Source of the DNA: Alphaproteobacteria bacterium
Lineage (GTDB): Bacteria; Pseudomonadota; Alphaproteobacteria; Rhodobacterales; Rhodobacteraceae
Reading direction: 5' to 3'
NCBI GenBank assembly: GCA_030431485.1
Contig: JAUIIR010000022.1
Location: forward strand, 1 to 56,271
Length of the DNA stretch: 56,271 nt
Below, piece after piece: positions 27,034 through 36,404 of the stretch (position 1 is the first letter of the stretch; the number at the start of each line of letters is the position of its first letter). The position numbers were made by a program, and so were the translations under genes. Below the pieces are notes generated by a model. It saw only the letters and a program-made list of their open reading frames with translations. It ran no database searches and was not told the DNA's origin.

Positions 27034-28463
27034 CCACACGATCCCTGCTTGTCGGCCCGTTCAACCGCGTTGAGGGCGATCTTGAAATCCGGCTGGAGGT
27101 GGCGGACGGCCATGTGACGGCGGCTTATGCCAACTCTCCTATGTTCCGGGGCTTCGAGGTGATGATGCTGGGCAAGGACCCGATGGATGCCCTCACCATC
27201 ACGCCGCGCATCTGTGGGATCTGCTCGATCAGCCAATCGGCGGCAGCCTCGGCTGCGCTTGGCGATCTGGCCGGTCGGGCGCAATTGCCGCAAGGGGCGC
27301 TGGCGACCGCGATCATGCATGGAATTGAAAACGTCTGCGATCACTTGACCCATTTCAACCTGTTCTTCTGCGCGGATTTCGCCCGCCCGGCTTATGCTGG
27401 GCGTTCTTGGCACGAAAGGGCCGTGGCGCGGTTCACTGCGATGGAAGGCTCTGCCGCGCGGGCCTGTGTGGCGGCACGAGCTGAGATCCTGCACATTGTC
27501 GGATTGCTCGGGGGCAAGTGGCCCCACACGCTGGCGATCCAGCCCGGTGGCGTGACCCGCGCGCCGACCTTGCGCGACCGCATCCGCATGGGCAGCACGC
27601 TGGCGTCCTTCCGCCGTTATCTGGAAACCACGCTTTTCGGTGCACCTGTCGAAGCCTTTGCCGAGGTTGAGACCGCCGAGGCGCTGATCGGCTGGGACAA
27701 AGGCGATGCCGGTCTCTTCATGGAGATCGCCGCCGATCTGGGTCTCGGCGAGATGGGGTTCGGTCCCGGACGCTACCTGTCCTTCGGCGCCTACCTGCTG
27801 CCCGCAGGCCGCGCTTTTGCACAAGGCGTCTGGCAGGACGGCGCGCTGTCGCCGGTGGACACCGGCGCGATCCGCGAAGACCTGAGCCATGCCTGGATGC
27901 ATGGCGACACCGCGCACCCGTCCGAAGGCGAAACGCACCCTGACGAAGACATGCAGGCCCCCGCCTATAGCTGGTGCAAGGCACCGCGCCTTGGTGGGCA
28001 GAGCATGGAGACCGGGGCCTTTGCGCGGCAGGTGGTGGACGGGCACCCGGCGGCGCGTGCGCTGGCGCAGCAGAGATCTAACGTACGCGCTCGCGTTGCG
28101 GGGCGGCTTTTGGAGATCGCGCGCACGCAAATCCTGCTGGAACGCTGGGTGGCGGCGCTACAACCCGAAGCGCGGTTTATCGAGGATGTGTCCCTGCCCG
28201 CTCACGGCTCTGGCGAAGGGCTGGTCGAAGCGGCGCGCGGGGCGTTGGGGCATTGGATCAGCGTCGAGAACGGACGGATCAGCGGCTACCAGATCATCGC
28301 GCCGACGACATGGAACTTCAGCCCGCGCGACGCGGCAGGATTGCCGGGCCCGGTCGAGGCAGCATTGGTCGGCGCTGAGGTGAGCGAAACGGAGGACACA
28401 CCGCTGACCGTGCAGCACATCGTGCGCAGCTTTGATCCTTGCATGGTGTGCACGGTGCACTGA
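27030..28463 (+). CDS. hupV: Regulatory (H2-sensing) [NiFe]-hydrogenase large subunit HupV
   Basis: Catalytic-type large subunit of 477 residues. The NiFe ligands are in ITPRICGICSI (N-terminal CxxC) and SFDPCMVCTVH (C-terminal CxxC). The protein ends right at this His, so it has no C-terminal peptide for an endopeptidase to remove; this is the usual mark of sensor hydrogenases. The start overlaps the hupU stop (ATGA). An upstream in-frame extension inside hupU is rejected. Confidence 0.93.
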   Translation: MTTRSLLVGPFNRVEGDLEIRLEVADGHVTAAYANSPMFRGFEVMMLGKDPMDALTITPRICGICSISQSAAASAALGDLAGRAQLPQGALATAIMHGIENVCDHLTHFNLFFCADFARPAYAGRSWHERAVARFTAMEGSAARACVAARAEILHIVGLLGGKWPHTLAIQPGGVTRAPTLRDRIRMGSTLASFRRYLETTLFGAPVEAFAEVETAEALIGWDKGDAGLFMEIAADLGLGEMGFGPGRYLSFGAYLLPAGRAFAQGVWQDGALSPVDTGAIREDLSHAWMHGDTAHPSEGETHPDEDMQAPAYSWCKAPRLGGQSMETGAFARQVVDGHPAARALAQQRSNVRARVAGRLLEIARTQILLERWVAALQPEARFIEDVSLPAHGSGEGLVEAARGALGHWISVENGRISGYQIIAPTTWNFSPRDAAGLPGPVEAALVGAEVSETEDTPLTVQHIVRSFDPCMVCTVH

Positions 28464-30694
28464 TGGACGGTCTGCGCATCCGCGTGCGCGGACAGGTTCA
28501 GGGGGTCGGCTTCCGGCCCTTCATCTGGCAGCTGGCGCGGCGGTTCGGGATCACGGGTGAGGTTCTGAATGACCCAGAGGGCGTGTTGATCCACGCGGGC
28601 GGGGCTGATCTCGATGCCTTCGTTGCGGCCATCACAAACGATGCGCCGCCCTTGGCGCGCGTCGATGCGGTAGAAACGGCACCGCACGTCTTTGATAACA
28701 CACCGACCTTGTTCGAAATCACCGCCAGCCAGGGCAGCGGCGCGGAAACGCGGGTGACGCCCGATGCCGCTACCTGCCCTGACTGCCTTGCCGACATTCG
28801 TGGCAGCGACCCCCGTCGCGCGGGATATGCGTTTACCAATTGCACCCATTGCGGGCCACGGTTCACCATCCTGCACGGCCTGCCCTATGACCGCGCAAAG
28901 ACGACGATGGGCGTGTTCGAGATGTGCGCCGACTGCGCCGCCGAATATGCCAACCCAGCCGACCGCCGCTTTCACGCGCAGCCCGTCGCCTGTGCGGTTT
29001 GCGGCCCACAACTCTGGTTGGACCATGGTCAGGATGTTATCGCGCGAGCGGCGGAGCGGCTGTTGGCGGGCGAGATCCTCGCCATCAAGGGGCTGGGCGG
29101 GTTTCACCTGTGTTGCGACGCGACCAACGCAGAGGCGATTGCAACGCTCCGCACCCGCAAGCACCGGCCCACCAAACCGCTGGCGCTGATGGGGCGGTGG
29201 GAGGAGATCGAGGCACACGCCACCCCGTCGCCAGTGGAGCGAGCGGCGGTGTCCGCAAGCGCCGCGCCCATTGTTCTGCTGGCCCACCGCCGCACCCTGC
29301 CCGACGCGCTGGCGCCCGGACAGGACCGGCTGGGCTGGATGTTGCCGTACACGCCGTTACACCACCTGCTGCTTGACACAGTGCAGCGCCCGTTGGTGAT
29401 GACCTCGGGCAACCTGTCCGGCGAGCCGCAGGTGATCGGCAATTACGAGGCGGTGGAAAAGCTGGGCGGGTTTGCCGATGGTATCCTGTCCCACAACCGC
29501 GACATCGCGCGACGGCTGGATGACAGCGTCACGCAGGTCACGCGATACGGCCCGATGATCCTGCGCCGGGCTCGAGGGATGGTGCCGGACACGCTCCCCT
29601 TGCCGCCGGGGTTCGAAGACACCCATCAGGTCGTCGCCTTCGGCGCGCATCTGAAATCCGCGATCTGCCTTGTGAAGAACGGCCTGGCGCTGCTGTCGCA
29701 TCATCTGGGCGATCTGGACGATCCGCTGACATGGGACGAGTTCGTGAAGGCGGATGCGGATTACGCGGCTCTGTTCGATCATCACCCCGAGGTCTTCGCC
29801 TGTGACCTGCATCCCGGCTACCGATCGTCGCAACACGCGGCGGCGCGGGCGGGCGGTGCCTTGGTCGAGGTGCAGCACCACCATGCCCATCTGGCGGCCT
29901 GTCTGGCTGAGAACGGCTGGCCGCTGGATGGCGGTGCCGTTGCCGGGATCATTCTGGACGGTCTGGGCCTTGGGTCCGATGGCACGATCTGGGGCGGTGA
30001 GGTCTTGCTGGGCGATTACACCGGATTCACCCGTGCCACATACCTGAAGCCCGTCCCGCTGCCGGGAGGCGATATGGCCAGCCGCGAGCCGTGGCGCAAC
30101 CTGTTGGCGCGGCTGGATCAGGCGGGCTTGTCCGATGTGGCGGACACGATGCTGACGGACGCGCCGCGCGACGTGTTGCGGCAGGCGATGGACAAGGGTG
30201 TGAACGCACCGCTGTCCTCGTCCGCAGGGCGGTTGTTCGATGCGTTTGCAGGCCTTCTGGGGTTTGCAGGCGCGCAGAGTTTCGAAGGCGAGGCTGCGAT
30301 GCAGTTGGAGGCGATGGCCCTGCGTGCGGGGTCTGATGCCAACGATCCTTACCCGTTTACAGACACCGATGGCGTGATTGACCCTGCGCCCATGTGGACC
30401 GCGGCGCTGGCTGATCTTCGAAAAGGAGCCCCGAGAGACAGGATCGCCTTGCGATTTCATGCCGGGCTGGCTCAGGCGTTTGCCTCTCGCGCCCGGCATC
30501 TGGTACAGGACGGCACGGCCAAGGCAGTGGCTCTGTCTGGTGGCTGTTTCCAGAATGCGCTTCTGCTTGATCTGACGATCAAGGCCTTGGGCGACACCCC
30601 TGTCCTGCTGCACACCAAGGTGCCTGCAAATGATGGTGGGTTGGCGTTGGGCCAAGCGCTGATCGCCGCCGCTGTCGACTCCGCCAACCGGTAA
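28463..30694 (+). CDS. hypF: Carbamoyltransferase HypF, hydrogenase maturation
   Basis: Makes the thiocarboxamide on HypE that supplies the CN ligands of the active-site iron. Domains in order: acylphosphatase-like (GQVQGVGFRPFIWQLARRFG), two zinc-finger pairs (CPDCLADI..NCTHCGPRF and CADCAAEY..CAVCGPQL), a YrdC-like domain (about residues 185-370) and the C-terminal Kae1-like carbamoyltransferase with VQHHHAHLAACL and GIILDGLGLGSDGTIWGGE. The length of 743 residues is standard. It starts at the last base of hupV and is followed by the hupS control region. Confidence 0.95.
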   Translation: MDGLRIRVRGQVQGVGFRPFIWQLARRFGITGEVLNDPEGVLIHAGGADLDAFVAAITNDAPPLARVDAVETAPHVFDNTPTLFEITASQGSGAETRVTPDAATCPDCLADIRGSDPRRAGYAFTNCTHCGPRFTILHGLPYDRAKTTMGVFEMCADCAAEYANPADRRFHAQPVACAVCGPQLWLDHGQDVIARAAERLLAGEILAIKGLGGFHLCCDATNAEAIATLRTRKHRPTKPLALMGRWEEIEAHATPSPVERAAVSASAAPIVLLAHRRTLPDALAPGQDRLGWMLPYTPLHHLLLDTVQRPLVMTSGNLSGEPQVIGNYEAVEKLGGFADGILSHNRDIARRLDDSVTQVTRYGPMILRRARGMVPDTLPLPPGFEDTHQVVAFGAHLKSAICLVKNGLALLSHHLGDLDDPLTWDEFVKADADYAALFDHHPEVFACDLHPGYRSSQHAAARAGGALVEVQHHHAHLAACLAENGWPLDGGAVAGIILDGLGLGSDGTIWGGEVLLGDYTGFTRATYLKPVPLPGGDMASREPWRNLLARLDQAGLSDVADTMLTDAPRDVLRQAMDKGVNAPLSSSAGRLFDAFAGLLGFAGAQSFEGEAAMQLEAMALRAGSDANDPYPFTDTDGVIDPAPMWTAALADLRKGAPRDRIALRFHAGLAQAFASRARHLVQDGTAKAVALSGGCFQNALLLDLTIKALGDTPVLLHTKVPANDGGLALGQALIAAAVDSANR

Positions 30695-30706
30695 GAGCGC
30701 AACCAG

Positions 30707-30722
30707 CCGTGTTGCCAAACGG
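30707..30722. promoter_or_regulatory. Dyad upstream of hupS, candidate HupR binding site
   Basis: CCGTGTTG (30707-30714) and CCAAACGG (30715-30722) form an imperfect palindrome with 6 of 8 matched positions, about 195 bases before the hupS start. In R. capsulatus HupR binds a palindrome well upstream of the hupS promoter, with an IHF site in between. The TTG-N5-CAA core I remember from that organism is not present here, so the assignment rests on position and symmetry. Confidence 0.35.
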
Positions 30723-30770
30723 TTATCATCCAGCCGACAGCAGCACCGAGAGCCTTCTGATAATCCACGC

Positions 30771-30783
30771 CAACCATTTGATG
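30771..30783 (-). promoter_or_regulatory. Candidate IHF site upstream of hupS
   Basis: On the minus strand this reads CATCAAATGGTTG, which agrees with the IHF consensus WATCAANNNNTTR at every defined position except the first. It is followed on the plus strand by an AT-rich run (30784-30800), as usual for IHF sites. It lies between the upstream dyad and hupS, where IHF bending would bring a distant activator to the promoter. Confidence 0.45.
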
Positions 30784-30840
30784 TAATTATACAAAAACAG
30801 ATTCCCTGTGCCTCCGCACTTTTTCGCACCCTTCCGCTCC

Positions 30841-30871
30841 GGTCCGCGCCATCAAGAAGATGGACCTTTTT
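30841..30871 (+). terminator. Terminator-like hairpin with T-run ahead of hupS
   Basis: GGTCC (30841-30845) can pair with GGACC (30862-30866), or alternatively CCATC (30849-30853) with GATGG (30859-30863), followed directly by TTTTT (30867-30871). It could end the hupTUV-hypF transcript or act as an attenuator in the hupS leader. A second small hairpin, GACGGC-CCCGT-GCCGTC (30876-30892), lies just before the hupS ribosome site. Confidence 0.4.
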
Positions 30872-30916
30872 CACTGACGGCCCCGTGCCGTCGGATTTAC
30901 CGCGGAGGAGACCGGT

Positions 30917-32017
30917 TTGGCCGATATAGAAACCTTCTACGATGTCATGCGCAGTCAGGGGATCACCCGGCGCAGCTTCATGAAATACTGCGCGCTCACC
31001 GCAAGCGCGCTGGGGCTTGGCCCCGCTTTTGTCCCGAAGATTGCCAATGCGATGGAAACCAAACCGCGCACCCCGGTGATCTGGGTGCACGGCCTGGAAT
31101 GCACCTGCTGTTCGGAATCATTCATCCGTTCGGCGCACCCGCTCGCCAAGGACGTGGTGCTGTCGATGATCAGCCTTGATTACGACGACACGCTGATGGC
31201 CGCGGCCGGTCACGCGGCGGAAGCCGCGATGATGGACACGATCGAGAAGTACAAAGGCAATTATATCCTGGCCGTCGAAGGCAATCCGCCGCTCAACGAA
31301 GACGGGATGTTCTGCATCTCGGGCGGTAAGCCCTTTGTCGAAAAGCTCAAGATGGCGGCCAAGGACGCCAAGGCGATCATCAGCTGGGGCGCGTGCGCGT
31401 CCTATGGCTGTGTTCAGGCGGCCAAGCCGAACCCGACACAGGCCACCCCCGTTCACAAGGTCATCACCGACAAGCCGATCATAAAAGTGCCGGGCTGCCC
31501 GCCCATCGCAGAAGTGATGACCGGGGTGATCACCTACATGCTGACGTTTGACCGCCTGCCGGAACTCGACCGGCAGGGCCGGCCGGCGATGTTTTACGGT
31601 CAACGTATCCATGACAAGTGCTATCGCCGGCCACATTTCGATGCGGGCCAGTTCGTAGAAGCCTGGGACGACGACGGCGCGCGCAAGGGATATTGCCTCT
31701 ACAAGATGGGCTGCAAGGGTCCGACCACCTACAATGCCTGTTCCACCGTGCGCTGGAACGAAGGCGTCAGCTTCCCGATCCAGTCGGGGCATGGCTGCAT
31801 CGGCTGCTCGGAAGATGGGTTCTGGGATCAGGGCACGTTCTATGACCGCGTGACCGACCTCACGCAGTTCGGCGTGGAGAAAAACGCCGACCAGATCGGC
31901 ATGGCCGCCGCAGGGGTCGTTGGTGGCGGGGTCGCCCTGCATGCCGCCGTCTCGGCTCTGAAATCGGCACAAAGCAAAGCCCAGACAACACCAACACCGA
32001 CAAATGAGGAGGCCTGA
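30917..32017 (+). CDS. hupS: Uptake [NiFe]-hydrogenase small subunit HupS
   Basis: Electron-transfer subunit of 366 residues. The Tat signal contains RRSFMK (R18-R19) and ends near ANA (residue 45), so the folded HupSL dimer is exported to the periplasmic face. Cluster ligands include CTCCSE after the signal, [34 protein letters not shown] and [15 protein letters not shown] hydrophobic C-terminal helix ([20 protein letters not shown]) anchors it to the membrane beside HupC. The start is an unusual TTG at 30917; GGAGGAG 6 bases before it decides this over a downstream ATG at 30947, which would shorten the leader ahead of the Tat motif. Confidence 0.94.
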   Translation: MADIETFYDVMRSQGITRRSFMKYCALTASALGLGPAFVPKIANAMETKPRTPVIWVHGLECTCCSESFIRSAHPLAKDVVLSMISLDYDDTLMAAAGHAAEAAMMDTIEKYKGNYILAVEGNPPLNEDGMFCISGGKPFVEKLKMAAKDAKAIISWGACASYGCVQAAKPNPTQATPVHKVITDKPIIKVPGCPPIAEVMTGVITYMLTFDRLPELDRQGRPAMFYGQRIHDKCYRRPHFDAGQFVEAWDDDGARKGYCLYKMGCKGPTTYNACSTVRWNEGVSFPIQSGHGCIGCSEDGFWDQGTFYDRVTDLTQFGVEKNADQIGMAAAGVVGGGVALHAAVSALKSAQSKAQTTPTPTNEEA

Positions 32018-32019
32018 GC

Positions 32020-33813
32020 ATGGTTGTCCAAACGCCAAACGGTTTCAACCTTGACGACACAGGTCAGCGCATCGTGGTCGACCCGGTCACCCGGATCGAA
32101 GGCCACATGCGTTGCGAAGTAAATGTCGACGATTACGGCTTTATCCGCAACGCGGTCAGCACCGGCACGATGTGGCGCGGTCTGGAGGTGATCCTCAAGG
32201 GACGCGATCCACGCGATGCCTGGGCCTTTACCGAGCGCATCTGCGGCGTCTGCACCGGTACCCACGCGCTGACATCCGTGCGGGCGGTCGAGGATGCTCT
32301 GGGGATCGAGATCCCCGACAACGCCAACTCGATCCGCAACATCATGCAGCTCAACCTGCAGATCCACGATCACGTCGTGCATTTCTACCACCTGCACGCG
32401 CTGGATTGGGTCAACCCGGTCAATGCCTTGCGGGCCGATCCGAAAGCGACAAGCGAGTTGCAGCAGGCGGTCAGCCCAAGCCATCCGATGTCGTCCCCCG
32501 GCTATTTCAGGGACGTGCAGAACCGGCTCAAGCAGTTTGTCGAAAGCGGACAGTTGGGTCTTTTCAAGAACGGGTATTGGGACAATCCGGCCTATAAATT
32601 GCCACCCGAAGCCGATCTGATGGCAACGACGCACTACTTGGAAGCGCTCGATCTTCAGAAAGAAATCGTGAAGGTTCACACCATTTTCGGCGGCAAGAAC
32701 CCGCATCCAAACTGGCTCGTGGGCGGCGTGCCCTGCCCGATCAACGTGCATTCCACGGGGGCTGTCGGCGCGATTAATATGGAGCGGCTGAACATGGTCA
32801 GCTCCATCATCGACAAGTGCATCGAGTTCAACAAGAACGTCTATCTGCCCGACGTGATCGCCATTGGCGGGTTCTACAAGAACTGGCTCTATGGTGGTGG
32901 TCTGTCATCGCAGGCGTGCCTTGCCTATGGCGACATTCCCGAAGATCCCAATGATTTCTCGCCCGAGCAGCTTCATCTGCCGCGCGGCGCGATCATCAAC
33001 GGCGATCTCAGCACCGTGCATGACGTCGATGTCCGCGACCCTGAGCAGATTCAGGAATTCGTTGACCATTCGTGGTACGAATACGGCGAGCCGGGCAAGG
33101 GTCTGCATCCGTGGGACGGCGTGACCGAAGCCAAGTTCGAGCTGGGGCCGAACCTCAAAGGCACCCGGACCAACATCAAACAGATCGATGAGGGTGCGAA
33201 ATATTCGTGGATCAAGGCGCCGCGCTGGCGCGGTCACGCAATGGAGGTGGGTCCTCTGGCGCGTTACATCGTTGGCTATGCCAAGGGGCACGAGGACATC
33301 ACCGAGCAGGTCACTGGACTGTTGCGGACGATGGACCTCCCGACCGAGGCGTTGTTCTCGACGCTGGGTCGCACGGCGGCGCGGGCGCTCGAAAGCGAAT
33401 ATTGCGGGCGTCTGCAAAAGTACTTCTTCGACAAGCTTGTGACCAACATCAAGAACGGCGACGAAAGCACCGCGAACGTGGCGAAATGGGACCCGAGCAC
33501 ATGGCCGAAAGAGGCCAAGGGCGTGGGCATGACCGAAGCGCCGCGCGGAGCCTTGGGCCACTGGGTCAAGGTCAAGGACGGGCGTATCGAGAACTACCAA
33601 TGCGTTGTGCCGACCACCTGGAACGGGTCACCGCGTGACAGCCAGGGCAATATCGGTGCGTTTGAGGCCAGCCTTATGAACACCAAGATGGAACGCCCGG
33701 AAGAACCGGTCGAGATTTTGCGCACGCTGCATAGTTTTGATCCGTGCCTTGCCTGTTCCACCCACGTCATGTCGCCGGATGGTGACGAACTGACAACCGT
33801 CAAAGTCCGTTAA
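32020..33813 (+). CDS. hupL: Uptake [NiFe]-hydrogenase large subunit HupL
   Basis: Catalytic subunit of 597 residues that splits H2. The NiFe ligands lie in [13 protein letters not shown] and in [11 protein letters not shown] near the end. After the His follow 15 residues ([15 protein letters not shown]), the C-terminal peptide that the HupD endopeptidase removes after nickel insertion. The gene begins 2 bases after the hupS stop, with GGAGG 8 bases ahead of the ATG. Confidence 0.95.
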   Translation: MVVQTPNGFNLDDTGQRIVVDPVTRIEGHMRCEVNVDDYGFIRNAVSTGTMWRGLEVILKGRDPRDAWAFTERICGVCTGTHALTSVRAVEDALGIEIPDNANSIRNIMQLNLQIHDHVVHFYHLHALDWVNPVNALRADPKATSELQQAVSPSHPMSSPGYFRDVQNRLKQFVESGQLGLFKNGYWDNPAYKLPPEADLMATTHYLEALDLQKEIVKVHTIFGGKNPHPNWLVGGVPCPINVHSTGAVGAINMERLNMVSSIIDKCIEFNKNVYLPDVIAIGGFYKNWLYGGGLSSQACLAYGDIPEDPNDFSPEQLHLPRGAIINGDLSTVHDVDVRDPEQIQEFVDHSWYEYGEPGKGLHPWDGVTEAKFELGPNLKGTRTNIKQIDEGAKYSWIKAPRWRGHAMEVGPLARYIVGYAKGHEDITEQVTGLLRTMDLPTEALFSTLGRTAARALESEYCGRLQKYFFDKLVTNIKNGDESTANVAKWDPSTWPKEAKGVGMTEAPRGALGHWVKVKDGRIENYQCVVPTTWNGSPRDSQGNIGAFEASLMNTKMERPEEPVEILRTLHSFDPCLACSTHVMSPDGDELTTVKVR

Positions 33814-33827
33814 GGGAGGACCGATCC

Positions 33828-34001
33828 ATGAAAACGCTATTCACATTCGCTGTCCTTCTGCCCGGAGCCGCCTTTGCGCATGGGGGCCACGCGCCCCTGC
33901 CTGATGTCGCCCACGGCATGACCCATGCAGCCCCGCTACTGGGGGTCGCAATGATCGCGGTGGCGGCTGTCCTTGCCCTGCGGAGCCGGTGGCTCCCATG
34001 A
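33828..34001 (+). CDS. 57-residue His-rich membrane peptide between hupL and hupC (HupE-like N-terminal part)
   Basis: Small gene with a strong ribosome site (GGGAGGA, 7 bases before the ATG) and a stop that overlaps the hupC start (ATGA). The peptide begins MKTLFTFAVLLPGAAFAHGG, a signal sequence with a predicted cut after AFA leaving an N-terminal HGGHA. Then come four more His-containing residues (VAHGMTHAAP) and one transmembrane helix (about residues 36-51), ending LRSRWLP. The pattern resembles the first helix of HupE/UreJ nickel permeases (AHxGH, then HGxxH), but the other five helices are absent. It could be a reduced HupE, a metal-binding or HupC-associated subunit; its function is unknown. 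Confidence 0.72.
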   Translation: MKTLFTFAVLLPGAAFAHGGHAPLPDVAHGMTHAAPLLGVAMIAVAAVLALRSRWLP

Positions 34002-34783
34002 AGACCGAAGTGACAGACAATTCTGCTGAGATGGAGCGCAAGATGGAGTTCTACTCCGTCGCGCCCCTGACCGGCGACGCCACGGATGCGGACAGGGCGA
34101 CGATCACCCGAAACACGTCGGTCTATGTCTACGAGGCGCCTGTGCGGCTCTGGCACTGGATCAACGCTGCGGCGATCCTTGTTCTCTGTGTCACGGGCTA
34201 TTTCATCGGCTCACCCCCGCCCTCGATCGAGATGGCGGAGGCCACGGACCAGTTTCTGTTCGGCTACATCCGCTTTGCCCATTTTGCCGCCGCCATGATC
34301 ATGACGGTCGGGTTCTTCGGGCGCATCTATTGGGCGTTCGTTGGCAATCACCACGCCAAGCAGATGTTCAAGCTGCCGCTCTGGAGTGGCAAGTGGTGGT
34401 CAGAAGTGTTGGACGAGATCAAGTGGTATGCCTTCCTGAAAAAGAACCCGCGCAAATATGTGGGCCACAACCCGCTGGCCCAGATCGCGATGTTCTTCTT
34501 CATGACCGTGGGCATGACCTTCATGATCGTGACGGGCTTTGCGCTTTATTCCGAAGGCGTGGGGCGCGATGGCATCCTTGATACGGTGTTCGGGCCGCTT
34601 CTCGACCTCGTGGGTGGGTCGCACATGATGCACCAGATCCACCACTTGGGCATGTGGGCGATCGTCATCTTCGTGATGATCCACATCTATGCGGCAGTGC
34701 GCGAAGATATCATGTCTCGGCAGTCGATGGTGTCGACGATGATCTCGGGCACACGCACGTTCAAGGACGACGATCCAAACTGA
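33998..34783 (+). CDS. hupC: Hydrogenase cytochrome b subunit HupC (membrane anchor)
   Basis: Di-heme membrane protein of 261 residues carrying electrons from HupS to quinone. Four transmembrane segments are visible, starting with VRLWHWINAAAILVLCVTGY, then FAHFAAAMIMTVGFFGRIYW, IAMFFFMTVGMTFMIVTGFA and HHLGMWAIVIFVMIHIYAAV. Candidate heme-ligating His residues are in LWHW, FAHF, MMHQIHH and MIHIY. The ATG at 33998 overlaps the stop of the small upstream gene. The 44 N-terminal residues before the first helix are soluble. Confidence 0.93.
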   Translation: MKTEVTDNSAEMERKMEFYSVAPLTGDATDADRATITRNTSVYVYEAPVRLWHWINAAAILVLCVTGYFIGSPPPSIEMAEATDQFLFGYIRFAHFAAAMIMTVGFFGRIYWAFVGNHHAKQMFKLPLWSGKWWSEVLDEIKWYAFLKKNPRKYVGHNPLAQIAMFFFMTVGMTFMIVTGFALYSEGVGRDGILDTVFGPLLDLVGGSHMMHQIHHLGMWAIVIFVMIHIYAAVREDIMSRQSMVSTMISGTRTFKDDDPN

Positions 34784-34806
34784 CGTCTGTTGATTGGACA
34801 CAGTGG

Positions 34807-34836
34807 AAAAGCGGGCGCGAGTCGTCCGCTTTTTTG
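34807..34836 (+). terminator. Rho-independent terminator after hupC
   Basis: AAAAGCGG (34807-34814) pairs with CCGCTTTT (34826-34833) around an 11-base loop, and the T-run continues to 34835. It lies 24 bases after the hupC stop and would separate hupSL-hupC from the following hupD-hypE genes. The next 220 bases up to hupD are AT-rich and probably hold a promoter. Confidence 0.75.
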
Positions 34837-35058
34837 TTTATGGAACACGGGATTTCACATATCCATAAAAGTGGATATTTTCTTTTCACAATCGACTGCG
34901 GCAAAATTCAGCATACCAAAGAATACAGCACAATTTCATATGGTTAGAAAAATACACCAGATGCACACTTTTTGAACCCGATGTCCAAATCGGTAAGTTA
35001 GGCTCGCTTTCAGCCACGGATGGAAAGGCACTTTCCGGTCCGGAAAAGGGAGGAACGC

Positions 35059-35667
35059 ATGGCAGATCAGGTGCTGATCATGGGCATTGGCAACGTGCTT
35101 TGGGCCGACGAAGGCTTTGGCGTCCGCTGCATCGAACATCTTGCGGCACATTGGGAACTACCGGAGGGTGTGACGTTGCTCGATGGTGGAACGCAGGGTC
35201 TTTACCTGCTTCCCTTCCTCGAAGAAGCTGACACACTCATCGTCTTTGATGCGGTGGATTACGGGCTGGAGCCCGGCACGCTCAAGATCGTCGAGGATGA
35301 CGAGGTGCCGCGCTTTATGGGGGCCAAGAAAATGTCCCTGCACCAAACCGGTTTTCAGGACGTGATCGCAACCGCGCAACTGATGGGCTATTGCCCGACC
35401 CGCCTCCTGCTGATCGGGTGCCAGCCCGAAGAATTGGAGGATTATGGCGGCGGATTGCGGGATAGTGTCAAAGCGCAGATCGCACCGGCGGTCCGCGTCG
35501 CGCTGTCTCACCTCGCACAGATGGGTCATGTCGCCAAACCAGGCCGCACGCAGAGTGACCTGTTGGCTGATCCGTCGATCATGCACAGCGCTTACGAGGA
35601 CGGTCGCCCTTCCGAAGATGACGCCTGCCGCATCGGCGATGCGCGGTTCTTTCCGGCGGCGGAGTAA
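35059..35667 (+). CDS. hupD: HupL-specific maturation endopeptidase HupD
   Basis: Protease of 202 residues that removes the C-terminal peptide of HupL once nickel is in place. It shows the family signature MGIGNVLWADEGFGVRCIEHL, with the nickel-sensing E and D residues (WADEGFG, VFDAVDYG) and the H in KMSLHQTGFQD. The start at 35059 (MADQVLIMG) has GGGAGG 6 bases upstream; an in-frame start 13 codons earlier has none. An AT-rich 220-base gap precedes it. Confidence 0.94.
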   Translation: MADQVLIMGIGNVLWADEGFGVRCIEHLAAHWELPEGVTLLDGGTQGLYLLPFLEEADTLIVFDAVDYGLEPGTLKIVEDDEVPRFMGAKKMSLHQTGFQDVIATAQLMGYCPTRLLLIGCQPEELEDYGGGLRDSVKAQIAPAVRVALSHLAQMGHVAKPGRTQSDLLADPSIMHSAYEDGRPSEDDACRIGDARFFPAAE

Positions 35668-35670
35668 ACC

Positions 35671-35985
35671 ATGTGCGTTGGTATTCCCATGCAGATCACA
35701 TCCGTCACAGGTATCGCCGGAACTGTCAGCGAAAGCGCCGAGCTTATCGACCTGTCGCTTACGCCCGATGCACAAGCCGGTGACTGGGTTCTGACCTTTC
35801 TGGGCGCGGCCCGCGAAGTGATTTCGACGGAGGATGCACAGAAAATCTCTGCCGCGTTGGACGGTTTGCGCGCCATCATGGCGGGCGATGATCTTGGCAA
35901 CGCCTTCGCCGATCTGGACGCCGCCACACCGCAATTGCCACCGCATCTGCAGGCCGCGCTTGATGCGGGCCAGAGCACTCGATGA
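35671..35985 (+). CDS. hupF: HypC-family hydrogenase chaperone HupF
   Basis: HypC paralogue of 104 residues beginning MCVGIP, whose N-terminal Cys binds the iron or HupL. In Rhizobium HupF protects HupL in the presence of oxygen. It overlaps hupG by ATGA and differs clearly from the second HypC further on. Three bases separate it from hupD. Confidence 0.92.
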   Translation: MCVGIPMQITSVTGIAGTVSESAELIDLSLTPDAQAGDWVLTFLGAAREVISTEDAQKISAALDGLRAIMAGDDLGNAFADLDAATPQLPPHLQAALDAGQSTR

Positions 35986-36392
35986 CACAAGAACAACAAG
36001 GACCGGACATGACGCACCCTCTTGTCACCCGATTGATAGACGACTTCGGCTACCCCGCGCTGCAAACGATGGCGGATGTCGCCAGTTTTACCGAAGTCCC
36101 CGGCACGCATGTGATTTTTGTGCCCGGCGATGCACGGCGGAACCTTGAGACGCCTGATGTGGCTGTGATCCTCCCCGAGCTGCGTCAGGCGTTTCAAGGC
36201 CGGTTTGATTGCGCTGTCGCAACGGATGCAGTCGAAACCGAACTGCGCGAAAGCACAGGAATTTTCAAAACGCCCAGCCTGATTTTCTTCCGCGATGGCG
36301 CGTGCATCGGCGGCATCCCCAAAGTACGCGACTGGTCTGAATACGTGGAACGCATCACGCATTTCCTCTCCTTGCCTGTTGCCGCTGAATAA
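35982..36392 (+). CDS. hupG: Thioredoxin-like hydrogenase accessory protein HupG (HyaE family)
   Basis: Protein of 136 residues with a thioredoxin-like fold lacking any CxxC: the position corresponding to the active site reads FVPGDARRN. The C-terminal half ([20 protein letters not shown]) fits the HyaE/HupG family, proposed to guide the small subunit to the Tat system. A second ATG at 36009, with AAGGA before it, is an alternative start. Confidence 0.88.
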   Translation: MTQEQQGPDMTHPLVTRLIDDFGYPALQTMADVASFTEVPGTHVIFVPGDARRNLETPDVAVILPELRQAFQGRFDCAVATDAVETELRESTGIFKTPSLIFFRDGACIGGIPKVRDWSEYVERITHFLSLPVAAE

Positions 36393-36404
36393 GAGGACAA
36401 GACC

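Noticed and set aside
30784..30916. Sigma-54 promoter (-24/-12) for hupS
   Set aside because: No GG and GC dinucleotides at the proper 10-base spacing with the surrounding consensus were seen, and HupR lacks the GAFTGA motif.
29357..31090. Long minus-strand open frame opposite hypF
   Set aside because: It is a high-GC shadow frame; hypF has all domain motifs on the other strand.
34784..34800. TTGAT near the hupC stop as half of an FNR box
   Set aside because: The second half-site ATCAA at the required spacing is absent.
34790..34975. 61-codon open frame between hupC and hupD
   Set aside because: It overlaps the terminator and an AT-rich promoter-like gap, with no domain similarity.
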